DNA of 10,107 nt from Ramicandelaber brevisporus. Lineage: Eukaryota > Kickxellomycota > Ramicandelaberales > Ramicandelaberaceae. The stretch spans positions 23,591 through 33,697 of the forward strand of contig MU602759.1 in NCBI GenBank assembly GCA_025201865.1, written 5' to 3'. The notes below the pieces were generated by a model. That model searched no databases. It was not told where the DNA came from and was given only the letters and a program-made list of their open reading frames with translations. Below, one piece after another: positions 1 to 8,295 of the stretch. The number at the start of each line of letters is the position of its first letter. Within the stretch, counting starts at the first letter, position 1. Position numbers and translations under genes: made by a program.

Positions 1-114
1 TTTAAGCAAATGTATCCAATTCTGATCTGTTCATTTCCGTTTAACTCTGTTCGATCGTCTCTAACATCAGCGGCCCGTTGTTGATCGCGTTACTCAGCCA
101 TCAATGTGTGAAAT

Positions 115-122
115 GCACGTGC
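115..122. promoter_or_regulatory. E-box palindrome GCACGTGC
   Basis: An eight-base perfect palindrome containing CACGTG lies about 240 bases before the TTC36-like start codon. CACGTG is the known core site of bHLH factors such as Pho4 and Cbf1 in fungi. The site is seen directly; its use is inferred. CACGTG-type matches also occur inside the phosphatase coding region, so chance occurrence is possible. Confidence 0.3.
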
Positions 123-225
123 AGGTTTTTACTGGGCCAACTCTCCCCCACCTCAGTGTACTTCCCAGCTGTAACTGATTATTGGCTTGCATGTCACAGT
201 CAAACTTGCAGACATGCGACTCCAG

Positions 226-320
226 GTGAGTGTGCTGCTGTTGCTTGTTCGCCCACTTGCTTATCTTTTTTCTTTTGTTTGCTTCTTCATCATCATATTT
301 TTTCCCACGCTTTTTGTAAG
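226..320 (+). other. Probable 5'-leader intron of the TTC36-like gene
   Basis: The donor CAG|GTGAGT at 226 is a near-perfect eukaryotic 5' splice site. It is followed by a pyrimidine-dense stretch and an AG at 319-320. Other AGs end at 332, 341, 352 and 359, so the acceptor is uncertain. No clear CTRAY branch site was found. With acceptor 352, the ATG at 214 would join in frame and add seven residues (MRLQFLE) before the chosen start. With acceptor 320 the intron is purely leader. RNA evidence would decide. Confidence 0.45.
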
Positions 321-361
321 TGCGTCGCACAGCATCATCAGCTTTCAATCAGTTCCTAGAG

Positions 362-988
362 ATGTCTCTTGCAAGCTCAACCACTGCTAGCGCTCCGCTG
401 ACAATCTCCAAGCACGACAACACCATCCTGGATGTGGTAATGTCTGCCGACGGTGAGCTCGCTCCACCGCTTCCAAAGTCCGAGTCTTCTTCCGGCGAAG
501 ATGACAGCGCTCCAAAGCCCGTCACTGCCAGCTACCCGATCGACGCCGAGCTGCTGGCCTCTGTCAAGCTCGAGGAGGTCCGTGCCGTTGCTGCAGTCGT
601 CCAGACCAACGACCTTGCTGCCGCCGTCAAGACTCTTTCGGAACTTATTGCCAGATGCCCACAGTACGCTTCGCTGTACAACAATCGTGCCCAAGCCTAT
701 CGCCTCCAGGAGGATTACGCATCGGCACTGACTGATTTGAACGAGGCGATTAAGCTGGCATCGGCTGCAAATGACGTCCAGGTGCTGAAGCAGGCCTACA
801 CCCAGCGTGGTGTTGTGCGCAAGAAGCTGGGCGATGAGGACCAGGATGCCATTGCAAATGACTTTGAGAAGGGTGCCATGTTTGGAAACAAGCTGGCTCG
901 TGTCGCAGCTGTGCAGGAGAATCCATACGCCAAACTGTGTGGCGCAATGGTCAAGGAAATGATGTCCGAGTTCAAGCAACAGCAATAA
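362..988 (+). CDS. TTC36: TTC36-like tetratricopeptide repeat protein
   Basis: A 208-residue protein matching the TTC36 (HBP21) family. The family is small cytosolic TPR proteins; the animal members are reported to bind Hsp70 and to stabilise 4-hydroxyphenylpyruvate dioxygenase. The order of motifs fits: an N-terminal segment 18-HDNTILDVVMSAD, three TPR-like helix pairs (about 68-101, 102-135 and 142-175), the diagnostic YNNRAQAYRLQ at 106-116, YTQRGVVRKKLG at 146-157, and NPYAKLC at 187-193 near the C-terminus. Length is close to that of the animal protein (about 190). Residues 38-57 are a Ser/Asp/Pro-rich linker. The frame stays open upstream to 320, but that codon is GTG, so I use the first ATG at 362 (purine at -3). 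It ends with tandem TAA TAA and converges on the importin gene. Codon third positions are GC-rich, suggesting good expression. The fungal role is unknown. Confidence 0.9.
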   Translation: MSLASSTTASAPLTISKHDNTILDVVMSADGELAPPLPKSESSSGEDDSAPKPVTASYPIDAELLASVKLEEVRAVAAVVQTNDLAAAVKTLSELIARCPQYASLYNNRAQAYRLQEDYASALTDLNEAIKLASAANDVQVLKQAYTQRGVVRKKLGDEDQDAIANDFEKGAMFGNKLARVAAVQENPYAKLCGAMVKEMMSEFKQQQ

Positions 989-1140
989 TAAGGGTAACTG
1001 TAGTAGCAGTAGAAACTATACAAACTAAGAGTATCGATTTTAAATGAGATTAGGGTATAATAGAGAGAAGAGAAGAGAAGATGAAGATGAAGAGAGGAGG
1101 GAGAAGGTATGGGAGAATGGAAAGCGACACTCTATTATTA
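989..1140. other. Shared 3' spacer of two convergent genes
   Basis: Only 152 bases separate the TTC36-like stop from the importin stop on the other strand. The two 3' untranslated regions must be very short or overlap. No AATAAA is present on either strand. The spacer is mostly a purine tract on the + strand. Confidence 0.6.
1062..1124 (+). repeat. Purine tract with AGAAG and GATGAA repeats
   Basis: About 60 bases that are almost only A and G on the + strand, built from AGAGA/AGAAG units and a short GAAGAT repeat. On the - strand it is a pyrimidine tract in the importin 3' region. It is plain low-complexity sequence; a role in 3'-end formation is only a guess. Confidence 0.6.
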
Positions 1141-4100
1141 TTAAATGTAGGTGACATTGGAGATGCTAACGTCAATTAACTGGAGAGCCTTTACTGCGTC
1201 GTTGGCTGTGTTTTGGGATAGCCTTTGCTGATGACCATGTCCGAGAATGTTCACCAAGAGCTCGCTAATCTTGGGCAAGTACTGAGCGACGACACTGCCA
1301 ATTGCTGGTGTCGTGGTCGAGCCAACAATGAGTGAGCTGAGACAGTGCACAACCACGTTAGTCTCGTCAAACTCGTTGCGCAGAGGCAGTGCAGCTAACA
1401 GGCTCGGCAGAACAGTGGCGAGAGGAATCGAGTGACTGTACTTGGAAATGACACGGCACAAGGAAGCACAGGCATTATCGACACAGGTGTTGGCAGTGAC
1501 AATATTTGAACTGTGGTCATTCTGCGCTGGTCGCGAAAGCCGTGGCTGAAGGAGATTGAGGATGAGCTGTAAATGCTTTGTGACATCCATTGTGGTCTTC
1601 TCCACCAAAACACCAACTCCGTAAACACAGTTTGCAACAGCACCACTGAATGGCTCTGAAGTTTGGATGCCTCGGCTGAATGCTGCCAAGAGGGTTTCTG
1701 TGAACGGAGACATGGCCGACGCAGACACTTCGATGATACCAGCCAATGTGCTGTAAAAGAAATCGGCGTCTTTGGCACCAAGCAGAGCCAGAATGTAGCC
1801 GATGGATGTCTTGATACTACCGGGCACAAACTCATCAGGTCCAAGGACGCGTAAGAACGCAATGAATGCTTCACCAGCACGGTAGATCATGTCCAATTCA
1901 CGACTACTCAGCTCAGAGATCGATTCATTACCAGCGTAGTCATCACGCAGTGCTATTTGACAGGATGACTTCAATCTGAAGATGGTCAAAAATTGGCTAT
2001 TGACCGGTTTTACCCAGTTGGCAATTAGAGCTGGCCCAACGGTATCCAACGTGTTTTCAAAGGCAGCCATAAAATCGGATACAACATTGAGATTGGTTTC
2101 CTCAGTCCAAATTCTAATCACAGTTGGCATAATCTGTCCAATTACCATCCTCAAGTCTTGAGTAGCCTGGCGAGGCAAATTGAGTGAATCATCCCACTTG
2201 GTAGCTGGATGGGCAACCGTGCGGAATACAACAGTGATAATATCCAGCAGAGTAGTTAGTGCAGCCAGGCGGACTGAGCCAGATGGGAACTCAGTTAAAG
2301 CCAGCAACGATTCCACAAACTCTGGAATCAACGAGCGAGATGCTATTCCAACATGCTCCACTAATGAACCAACCAGCTGAATGGCAGATTCAATCTCAGC
2401 AGACACCTCATGCTCAACATCGTCATCATCATAATCATCATCATTTAATCCAACAGCGCTTGTATCAAAACTACTGTCATCAATTGAATCCAAATCAATT
2501 TCCTTCTTGAGACTAGTTGCGTCATCTTCATCGGCAAACCGCTCCTTTAGTGAGGAACGAAGAGGCGGCAAGATAGACTGAATAACCTCACCAAACTGCT
2601 CTCCATACACAGAGGCTAGTGAGCTATACAGCATGTAGGCGGCTGGTTTGAGACCATCATATCCGAGCTGAAGACCATCAGATGCGCTGGACATGGCTTG
2701 AGCCAGCCATGGTCTGAATGCATCTGCGCCAGCTGAAGAGGCAATGGATGCAGTAGCGCTCAGAGCAGTTCCACGCAAATCAGAATCAGTTTCACTTGGA
2801 AGAGTGATCAGCGTTGACATAACGTGCATGATACCAGCCAGATAGTTAGACAACACGCCTTCGGAGCATGACTTAGCTGCACCTCCCAGCGCGGTAACAG
2901 CAGTTGTCTTTACCACACTGGATACTTTAGCATGCTGGAGAACAGCACACAAACCATCAAATATGGATGGAGCATACTGTGAGATGCTGGCAGAGTCCAT
3001 GACATCCAACAGGTGTGACAATGCTGAACATGCTCTGGCCACCAACAGTGAAGACGCTTGCTTTGTTTGACCATGCTCGGTTGATGTGATCTGCAGCTGA
3101 TGGAGAAGTGGTGGAAGCAATAATGAATGGTGCTTGACAGCTAACTCACTACCCACTTCTACTGAAATGATTCCCAATGATCTACAGGCAGCAGACCGCA
3201 CTCTTGGGCTCTGATCAGACAATCCGCCGGCAATCAGTTGGGCAACAGTATCGATTTCATGTAAGAATGCATCAGTGTGGCCAGAACTAACAACAGCCAA
3301 AGCCAGCAGAGCTCCTCTGCGTACAGTATCGTGTGGGTTTTCACGAACATTAACTACATTGCGCAGCACTAGTGGGAAGACTGCATCGCGAGGCATTCTC
3401 GTCGACAGTGCACCGAGGGCTCTCAGTGCATTATTAAGAGGAGTCTCGCTGCCAATTCCAGCGTCGTCTCCACTACCTGCATCAATTTCATCGTCGTCAT
3501 CATCACCATCGCCATCTCTGCCATCCTTATCGCTAATTCCACCAGGCTGACACACTATAGTCATCAAACGCTCGACTAAAGAAGGTACAAGACCACGAGC
3601 ACTAATTAATTCACCCCAGCATTCAATTGACCAGGTTGTAAAATTTAGCAATGCGTTTCTGACGCTGTCATCAATAGTTATTGCAGTGTTTGAGGCCAGG
3701 TTCAAAAACAATCCAAGTAAATCAGAAATGCAGTCTTTAAATATCGGCATTTCCAGCATTAGTAAATCACTAAGTGCCATTACACATTTAACCACATCAA
3801 CACTACTATTATTGCTGCTGTTATTGGTGCTATCATTTTGATGAACCAGCTGGTTGATAACAGCCGCCATTGGTGACAGCTGTAATTGAAGCTGTTTAAC
3901 AGCTCCGTCATCAGTCGGATCGATGAATTCCGCCAGCTTAGCCATTGCTCTGACACCAAGCACTCTAACAGCAATACTCTCACTGTCCACTATAGCTTGC
4001 TTTAATAGCTCAAATATTCTTGGCAAGTTGTCATAAGCAACATCAGCCAAATCCTCAAACATTTCATTCACTACAAAGAATCCACATTCTCTTGCTATAA

Positions 4101-4530
4101 CATTATGTGCATCGCTGCACCATTGGTTTAGTACTAGCAGTAGATCATCCCATTGCCCAAGAGGAACATCTTCTTTGGCTATAGCCACCACCACATTGGC
4201 AAGCGAGTGGCGAATGGCCACAATGGGTTCAGTAATGCAGCACAATAGCAACTGCTGACGGACATGATGCTGAGCAGCCTCGGATAACAGAGTAGACCAG
4301 TCAGCAGCAACGCGTTTGCGTAGTTCCACAGCTGCTAGTTGGCGTGCTTGCCACGCTAGAGCGTTGTTGCTAGAAGAGGGAGTTGCCGCAATCTCGAGCA
4401 GAGCAGGGATGCAGTCGGGTGAAGGGTAAAACTGCTTTTGAAGATTTGAAGTAGCCCCATTGATATCAGTTGCTGTGCCCAGTGCGATCTGCTGAAGCTG
4501 TGCTGCCAGCTCTACGACAAACTGCGTCAT
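1141..4530 (-). CDS. KAP123: Karyopherin beta, importin-4/Kap123 family
   Basis: A 1129-residue HEAT-repeat nuclear import receptor. Family members carry ribosomal proteins and histones H3/H4 through the nuclear pore and release them on RanGTP; yeast Kap123 is about 1113 residues, so this is full length. An importin-beta N-terminal domain spans about 20-140 and includes QARQLAAVELRKRVAADW, the counterpart of the IPO4 segment RQFAAVLTRRRLNTRW. HEAT repeats fill the rest. Two acidic loops are visible, about 333-353 (DDDDDEID) and about 662-712 (NDDDYDDDD), at places where IPO4 also has acidic loops. The C-terminal segments NCVYGVGVLVEKT, VDNACASLCRVI and LPSLLAALPLRNEFDE match IPO4 closely. A small Asn/Ser-rich insert sits at about 229-246. 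The first ATG at 4530 has A at -3 and the frame is unbroken with no intron needed. IPO5/Kap121 is the main alternative and fits less well. Confidence 0.9.
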   Translation of the reverse strand: MTQFVVELAAQLQQIALGTATDINGATSNLQKQFYPSPDCIPALLEIAATPSSSNNALAWQARQLAAVELRKRVAADWSTLLSEAAQHHVRQQLLLCCITEPIVAIRHSLANVVVAIAKEDVPLGQWDDLLLVLNQWCSDAHNVIARECGFFVVNEMFEDLADVAYDNLPRIFELLKQAIVDSESIAVRVLGVRAMAKLAEFIDPTDDGAVKQLQLQLSPMAAVINQLVHQNDSTNNSSNNSSVDVVKCVMALSDLLMLEMPIFKDCISDLLGLFLNLASNTAITIDDSVRNALLNFTTWSIECWGELISARGLVPSLVERLMTIVCQPGGISDKDGRDGDGDDDDDEIDAGSGDDAGIGSETPLNNALRALGALSTRMPRDAVFPLVLRNVVNVRENPHDTVRRGALLALAVVSSGHTDAFLHEIDTVAQLIAGGLSDQSPRVRSAACRSLGIISVEVGSELAVKHHSLLLPPLLHQLQITSTEHGQTKQASSLLVARACSALSHLLDVMDSASISQYAPSIFDGLCAVLQHAKVSSVVKTTAVTALGGAAKSCSEGVLSNYLAGIMHVMSTLITLPSETDSDLRGTALSATASIASSAGADAFRPWLAQAMSSASDGLQLGYDGLKPAAYMLYSSLASVYGEQFGEVIQSILPPLRSSLKERFADEDDATSLKKEIDLDSIDDSSFDTSAVGLNDDDYDDDDVEHEVSAEIESAIQLVGSLVEHVGIASRSLIPEFVESLLALTEFPSGSVRLAALTTLLDIITVVFRTVAHPATKWDDSLNLPRQATQDLRMVIGQIMPTVIRIWTEETNLNVVSDFMAAFENTLDTVGPALIANWVKPVNSQFLTIFRLKSSCQIALRDDYAGNESISELSSRELDMIYRAGEAFIAFLRVLGPDEFVPGSIKTSIGYILALLGAKDADFFYSTLAGIIEVSASAMSPFTETLLAAFSRGIQTSEPFSGAVANCVYGVGVLVEKTTMDVTKHLQLILNLLQPRLSRPAQNDHSSNIVTANTCVDNACASLCRVISKYSHSIPLATVLPSLLAALPLRNEFDETNVVVHCLSSLIVGSTTTPAIGSVVAQYLPKISELLVNILGHGHQQRLSQNTANDAVKALQLIDVSISNVTYI

Positions 4531-4755
4531 GTTGTCTTGGAGTGGTTTGCGCTCTCACACCTCACGCTCGTGTATTTGTTTTTTTTTATTTAATTTTTTG
4601 TTGTTGAAGACAAAAGGGAACAACTAACTCATTCAAAACGTGGCATTTCAAGAATAGTATTACTCTACCTACGCGGAAAAGATGTAGAAAACGTTATAAA
4701 AGAAAGTAAAGAAGTGAATGATACGAGAAAGAGAAAGTGAGAAATGAAAACAGTG

Positions 4756-4776
4756 AACGATAAACGATAAACGATA
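4756..4776. repeat. Three tandem AACGATA units
   Basis: Three perfect head-to-tail copies of the 7-mer AACGATA, followed by a degenerate GACGACGAATG. They lie about 230 bases before the importin start codon and about 150 bases after the phosphatase stop. No function is recognised. Confidence 0.75.
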
Positions 4777-4804
4777 GACGACGAATGAGAGTTGTTTGTT
4801 ATGT

Positions 4805-4810
4805 TTTATT
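4805..4810 (-). terminator. Poly(A) signal AATAAA of the phosphatase gene
   Basis: TTTATT on the + strand reads AATAAA on the - strand, about 113 bases after the phosphatase stop codon. The motif is canonical in eukaryotes and the distance is reasonable, but fungal 3'-end signals are loose, so it remains a prediction. Confidence 0.45.
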
Positions 4811-4860
4811 TTTGATGTGCTTAGTTTGTGTTTATGAATGAGGATGAATGAACTAATAGT

Positions 4861-4910
4861 GATGATAATAGATGATAATAGATGACAATAGATGACAATA
4901 GATGACAATT
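4861..4910. repeat. Five tandem 10-base units, GATGAYAATA
   Basis: Five contiguous 10-base units: two GATGATAATA, two GATGACAATA and one GATGACAATT. The array starts 12 bases after the phosphatase stop on the - strand, so it would be transcribed in the 3' untranslated region as repeated UAUUGUCAUC. There are no spacers, so it is a minisatellite and not a CRISPR array. Confidence 0.85.
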
Positions 4911-4922
4911 GTGTTTATGGAA

Positions 4923-6525
4923 TTAGCGACGATCGGGTGAGTCTTCCAAGTCAGTTACAACAGCGACAATGACGGAGATATCATCCACTTTACCACCCTG
5001 ATAATAGAAGCCTTCTTGAACGGCTCTTGATTGGAATGGTGAAGTTGCATATCTGCTCTCTTCGCTGACTGATTTTGCACGTCGAGCCAGTGCATCGCTA
5101 ATCAGCTGTGGATCTGCTCTTAAATATGTGGATATAATGGCACGTGTGACAGATGGGTCTTCTGTGGTCACTACATTGCTGCTATTGCTGCTACTGCTGT
5201 TGTGATCTGTAGTTGTGGGTGAGCTAATAATGATCGGAGACTCGGCTGGAGTTGGGAGGCCGCCTTCAGTCTCAGTGATAGTGTCAGCGTCTGCTGCAAG
5301 GGCAGAGGTTACTGTGGTGGTGCGGAGTCCAAGAGTGTCGACTGTTGGAGGCGAGGTGGCTGCACCAACTGATTGAACAAGAGTAGCCGCGCCACGGGCC
5401 AAGATGGATGTTGAGAGAGACTCAGCAATGGTTCTTGCAAGGGGAGTGAGTATGCCGCCATCATTGTTGTCACTGTCGGGTGATGTCGATGATACAGTGG
5501 GTGAAGATGGGGCTGAAGGTGTTAATGAATCTGGAGTGGCAATATGGTTTGTGGGCAACTTATTTAGACCAGAGGGTAAGTTGCGCAGAACTTCATCCAG
5601 TATATCCTCATCAAACAGGTTATCAAATACACCATCACTGCCCACAATTATGATATCGCCACGCTGCAGTCTCAGGTTGAATGACTGAGCATCGTCGGGT
5701 GAATCTGAAGTGCCAGTGCCTAGCTGGAATGGGTAGTTAAATGAATGCTGCTGTTCCTCTGTTCTAAATAGCATTGCTCCTCTTCTAATAACAGTCAGTC
5801 CACAATCACCCAAATTGGCTACTCTCAACTCATCATTTCTCAGCACAGCCAACAATGCAGTTGTACTGCCTCTAATACCTCCACAGTTACCAGACTCGCT
5901 GGCTTTAACCAGATCCATAGTGTTGCCAAAACTAACTCTAAGCACCTCAGTCGGATCGACATTGTCATACTGCAGGAATAGATCATCATCCACATTGTCA
6001 TATCTGTCAAATTCTGTGCAGGCATAGTGCATCAATGTCTTTGAAAACAAAGCGGGATCGGCTCCCTCAACGCCCTCCCATCCGCCAACTCCATCTGCCA
6101 CTCCAATTGCATCACTTCGCACAAAATATGCATCTTCTCCAACACCTACACTGTAAAAATTACGCGGCAATATTCTATCCAGTTGCCTACTCAACTCTGA
6201 ACCTTTGCCTCCATCAATTGATGCTGGACAAGGTCTCTTCGGCCGGTATTTCGGAATACCTGACGCTGCTACCTTGAACTTAAACGCTCGATGTGGCTCC
6301 ATGTCGGAAATATTTGACGCTGCTGATGAAGACACTGATCCTGATGCATTCTGCGCTGATGGTGATGATGTTGCTGCTACCGAGGCTGCCATTTGTGAAG
6401 AACTCGCAGATGCAGCTGCAGCTGCAATTGCTTGCTGAATAATTGAACTTGAATCAAGACTTGACGCCACTGCTTGTTCTCCAGCCATTGATGTAGTGCT
6501 CAGCTGTCGATACTGCTGTTGTTGC

Positions 6526-6557
<32 letters not shown>

Positions 6558-7994
6558 CATGAGTGCCTTGCGTAACTTGGATCTAGACACTCTCAGTATA
6601 CTCGCAGGTCCCTCGAATTTACTAATTGAGTTATTGTTTGTAAGCCATCTTCTTGCTCTAGCCGCGGGTCCCATTGAAGCCGGATCTTCACTTGCCGACA
6701 AGGACATCATCGGAGACACCGGAGCCGATCCAGCAGATGCCATTGATGGTGATGGCGAAGGAGAGGACTGCTGGGAGCCAAACAGAGACGAACGCATGGA
6801 TGCAAGCATGATGGGAGACAATGGATCATAAGGGTCGATGGTGTGAGAGTTGATTGTTGCGTTTTCCGCAGCCATTATAGACTGCAAAGATGCGCCAAAG
6901 TATCCGTTGGGCGGATTGCCTGTATCGACACCTTCTCCAGGATCTGGAACACCGTGACCATCATCCCCACTACGGTGATACTGTCGATGATGATAGTATT
7001 CGTAGCTGTACCCAGTGTTACTCTGTGAGTACGAGTTTGAGTTACTCTGCTGATTATCCGACCCAACACTGCCTGGTGATGAAGGTGCACTTGATTGACT
7101 GTGCACGTCCTCATTTTGACGCAATACGGATGCCAGTCGACTTGCAGCAGAGTTAGCAGAGGTCGAGATTGACCTGCTCCGCAGTCGATGGGGCCAGTGC
7201 TGGGGTGATAGTCGAGCCGAAGAGTCACGTGAGCCAACCAGTAACAGAGTGTGTGGTGCTGACTTGGCCTTGTGCACTAGGCGCTGTTGCTGTTGCTGTT
7301 GCTGTTGGTATTGGCTGCTGCAGTTACCATTGGTGTGACTGTTTACCGAAGAGGGCTGATAGAAAGAAATATTATCTGACGTACCAGAAAGAACATCCGT
7401 CAGTCTCGGCAAATATGGCGCGTGACACAGCATGTTCTCAACGGTGAGACCATCAAGAAATGATGTTCCTGTTGCCAGAGAGACCTTGCTGGCCACTGCT
7501 GACTTTGAGGGAATTGTGCTGATATCGACTGCAACGTCTTCAAGTCCAGTCAGACTGGACCGGCGAGATGAACTGCCGTTGCCGCCGCCACCACCAGCAC
7601 CAACACCAACACTGCTGCATTGAGAGTCTGAAATAAACGCTGGCTGTTCTATTACTGACTCAATTGGCCCAACCACTGTGATACATTCCGTATTGCCGAT
7701 GCCGTGTTGCTGCTGTTGTTGCTGCTGTTGTTGTTGCTGTTGTTGCTGCTGCTGTCCCTGTCTTCTGGCTGCCAGTGCCCTTGGCAGGGTCTGTGCGACT
7801 GCCCGGCGGTGAATGGGCGACGCAGACCCTACCCTACCGGGCAAATGCCGTAATGAAACAGCCGATGCTGAAGACACTGAAGACGCTGAAGATGTTGAAG
7901 ATGAGGCTGCCCCTGCAGTGGAGCTGCCTCCACGGCCTACAAATAGCCGAGAACCTAGACGACTGCGAGCTGATACGAGACCAGACGTTGACAT
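4923..7994 (-). CDS. PTC7: Ptc7-type mitochondrial PP2C protein phosphatase, greatly extended
   Basis: A 1023-residue Mg/Mn-dependent Ser/Thr phosphatase. The catalytic region starts near residue 570 (FKFKVAASGIPKYRPKR) and keeps every PP2C/SpoIIE metal motif: GEDAYF (D621), ADGVGGW (D634), GSTTALL, NLGDCG (D730), GSDGVFDN (D787) and KVDDISVI (D1004, D1005). These order and spellings are those of yeast Ptc7 and animal PPTC7, which act in mitochondria and dephosphorylate coenzyme Q biosynthesis proteins such as Coq7. The N-terminus MSTSGLVSARSRLGSRLFVGRGG is rich in Ser and Arg with no acid, like a mitochondrial presequence. Residues 1-565 are Ser/Gln-rich low complexity with three polyQ tracts, and residues about 806-950 are a Ser/Thr/Pro-rich insert inside the catalytic fold. 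Yeast Ptc7 has about 343 residues in all. The frame is open upstream to 8108 but that codon is TTG, so 7994 is the first ATG. All key residues are present, so it should be active. Confidence 0.9.
6513..6557 (-). repeat. CAA/CAG tract encoding 15 glutamines
   Basis: Fifteen consecutive Gln codons (residues 480-494 of the phosphatase), mixed CAG and CAA. The mixture shows the tract is not a recent pure-triplet slippage. It sits about 75 residues before the catalytic domain and is followed by an Ala/Ser-rich stretch. Confidence 0.9.
7284..7307 (-). repeat. Perfect (CAACAG)4 tract encoding 8 glutamines
   Basis: Four perfect copies of the hexamer CAACAG give eight glutamines (residues 230-237 of the phosphatase), followed by Tyr and another Gln. 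A perfect hexamer repeat is more slippage-prone than the other two tracts. Confidence 0.9.
7707..7754 (-). repeat. CAA/CAG tract encoding 16 glutamines
   Basis: Sixteen consecutive Gln codons (residues 81-96 of the phosphatase), mixed CAG and CAA, just after the presumed mitochondrial presequence and Ser-rich region. Confidence 0.9.
7864..7899 (-). repeat. Four 9-base units encoding Ser/Ala/Val repeats
   Basis: Four degenerate copies of GAYGCTGAA on the + strand. On the coding strand they produce the repetitive SSASSVSSASAVS region at about residues 32-44 of the phosphatase, directly after the presequence-like N-terminus. Confidence 0.7.
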
Positions 7995-8204
7995 GTACCG
8001 ATCGAAGGCGAAGCAAAATAAAGACTGTCTGAATCCGCCTGGTTGTTGGTTTCGGTTTTTAATTAAAAAAAAAAATTTCGGCAACAAAGTCGTACAGCTC
8101 AACTTCAACTGGCATCATTTTGCGACAATGACGACGACGACTGGTGACAAGATGGATCACTTCACTACAATTGATACTGAACTCTCGACACAATCAGATG
8201 ACGA

Positions 8205-8211
8205 TATATAA
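8205..8211. promoter_or_regulatory. TATA-like box TATATAA
   Basis: The only strong TATA match in the divergent promoter. Read on the + strand it is TATATAA; on the - strand it reads TATATATC. It is about 210 bases before the phosphatase ATG and about 410 before the zinc-finger ATG, so it fits the phosphatase better. Assignment is inferred. Confidence 0.35.
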
Positions 8212-8282
8212 CCGTATTCACAAATTGTAAAAGAGCGTATATGAGCAAATCCGCTTGGCTAGGTTCGATTTGTCGCGCCAGA

Positions 8283-8295
8283 CAGTTATTAACTG
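8283..8295. promoter_or_regulatory. Inverted repeat CAGTTA-T-TAACTG
   Basis: A perfect six-base inverted repeat around one base. TAACTG fits the known MYB core YAAC(G/T)G, and a third TAACTG occurs at 8323-8328. It could be a MYB-type operator of the divergent promoter, but no direct evidence exists in the sequence. Confidence 0.25.

Larger units (their letters stand above)
1..361. other. 5' flank and leader of the TTC36-like gene
   Basis: No gene is supported here. The short open frames in this stretch begin with non-ATG codons or are tiny, and none resembles a known protein. The stretch holds a CACGTG palindrome, several out-of-frame ATGs (for example 191 and 214), a strong donor-like site at 226 and a long pyrimidine-rich run from about 250 to 318. 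I read it as promoter plus a spliced 5' leader. No clear TATA box was found. Confidence 0.6.
4531..4922. other. Spacer: importin promoter and phosphatase 3' region
   Basis: Both neighbours are read on the - strand, so the right part is the phosphatase 3' region and the left part the importin promoter. It holds a run of nine T at 4579-4587, AT-rich low-complexity sequence, a 7-mer repeat, a TTTATT (AATAAA on the - strand) and a 10-mer repeat. No TATA box is convincing and no gene is supported; the open frame at 4669-4908 on the - strand is low-complexity. Confidence 0.6.

Noticed and set aside
377-985. 202-codon frame on the - strand opposite the TTC36-like gene
   Set aside because: It lies wholly antisense to a confidently identified gene and its protein has no recognisable domain; it is a shadow of the codon pattern.
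1395-1880. 161-codon frame on the - strand inside the importin gene
   Set aside because: Same strand, different frame, inside conserved importin HEAT-repeat coding sequence; no domain seen.
4669-4908. 79-codon - strand frame in the spacer
   Set aside because: It is built from low-complexity AT-rich sequence and the 10-mer repeat, with no domain; more likely 3' untranslated sequence.
4861-4910. CRISPR-like array
   Set aside because: The units are 10 bases, contiguous and without spacers, in a eukaryotic spacer.
5138-5147. CACGTG E-box within the phosphatase gene (another near 7225)
   Set aside because: Both lie in coding sequence where a six-base match is expected by chance.
6496-6831. 111-codon + strand frame with a cysteine run
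   Set aside because: The cysteine run is the reverse-strand reading of the polyglutamine tract in the phosphatase.
7813-8211. 132-codon ATG-started frame on the + strand overlapping the phosphatase 5' end
   Set aside because: Most of it is antisense to the Ser-rich phosphatase N-terminus, its acidic repeats come from the 9-base repeat, and it resembles no family. A short exon cannot be fully excluded.
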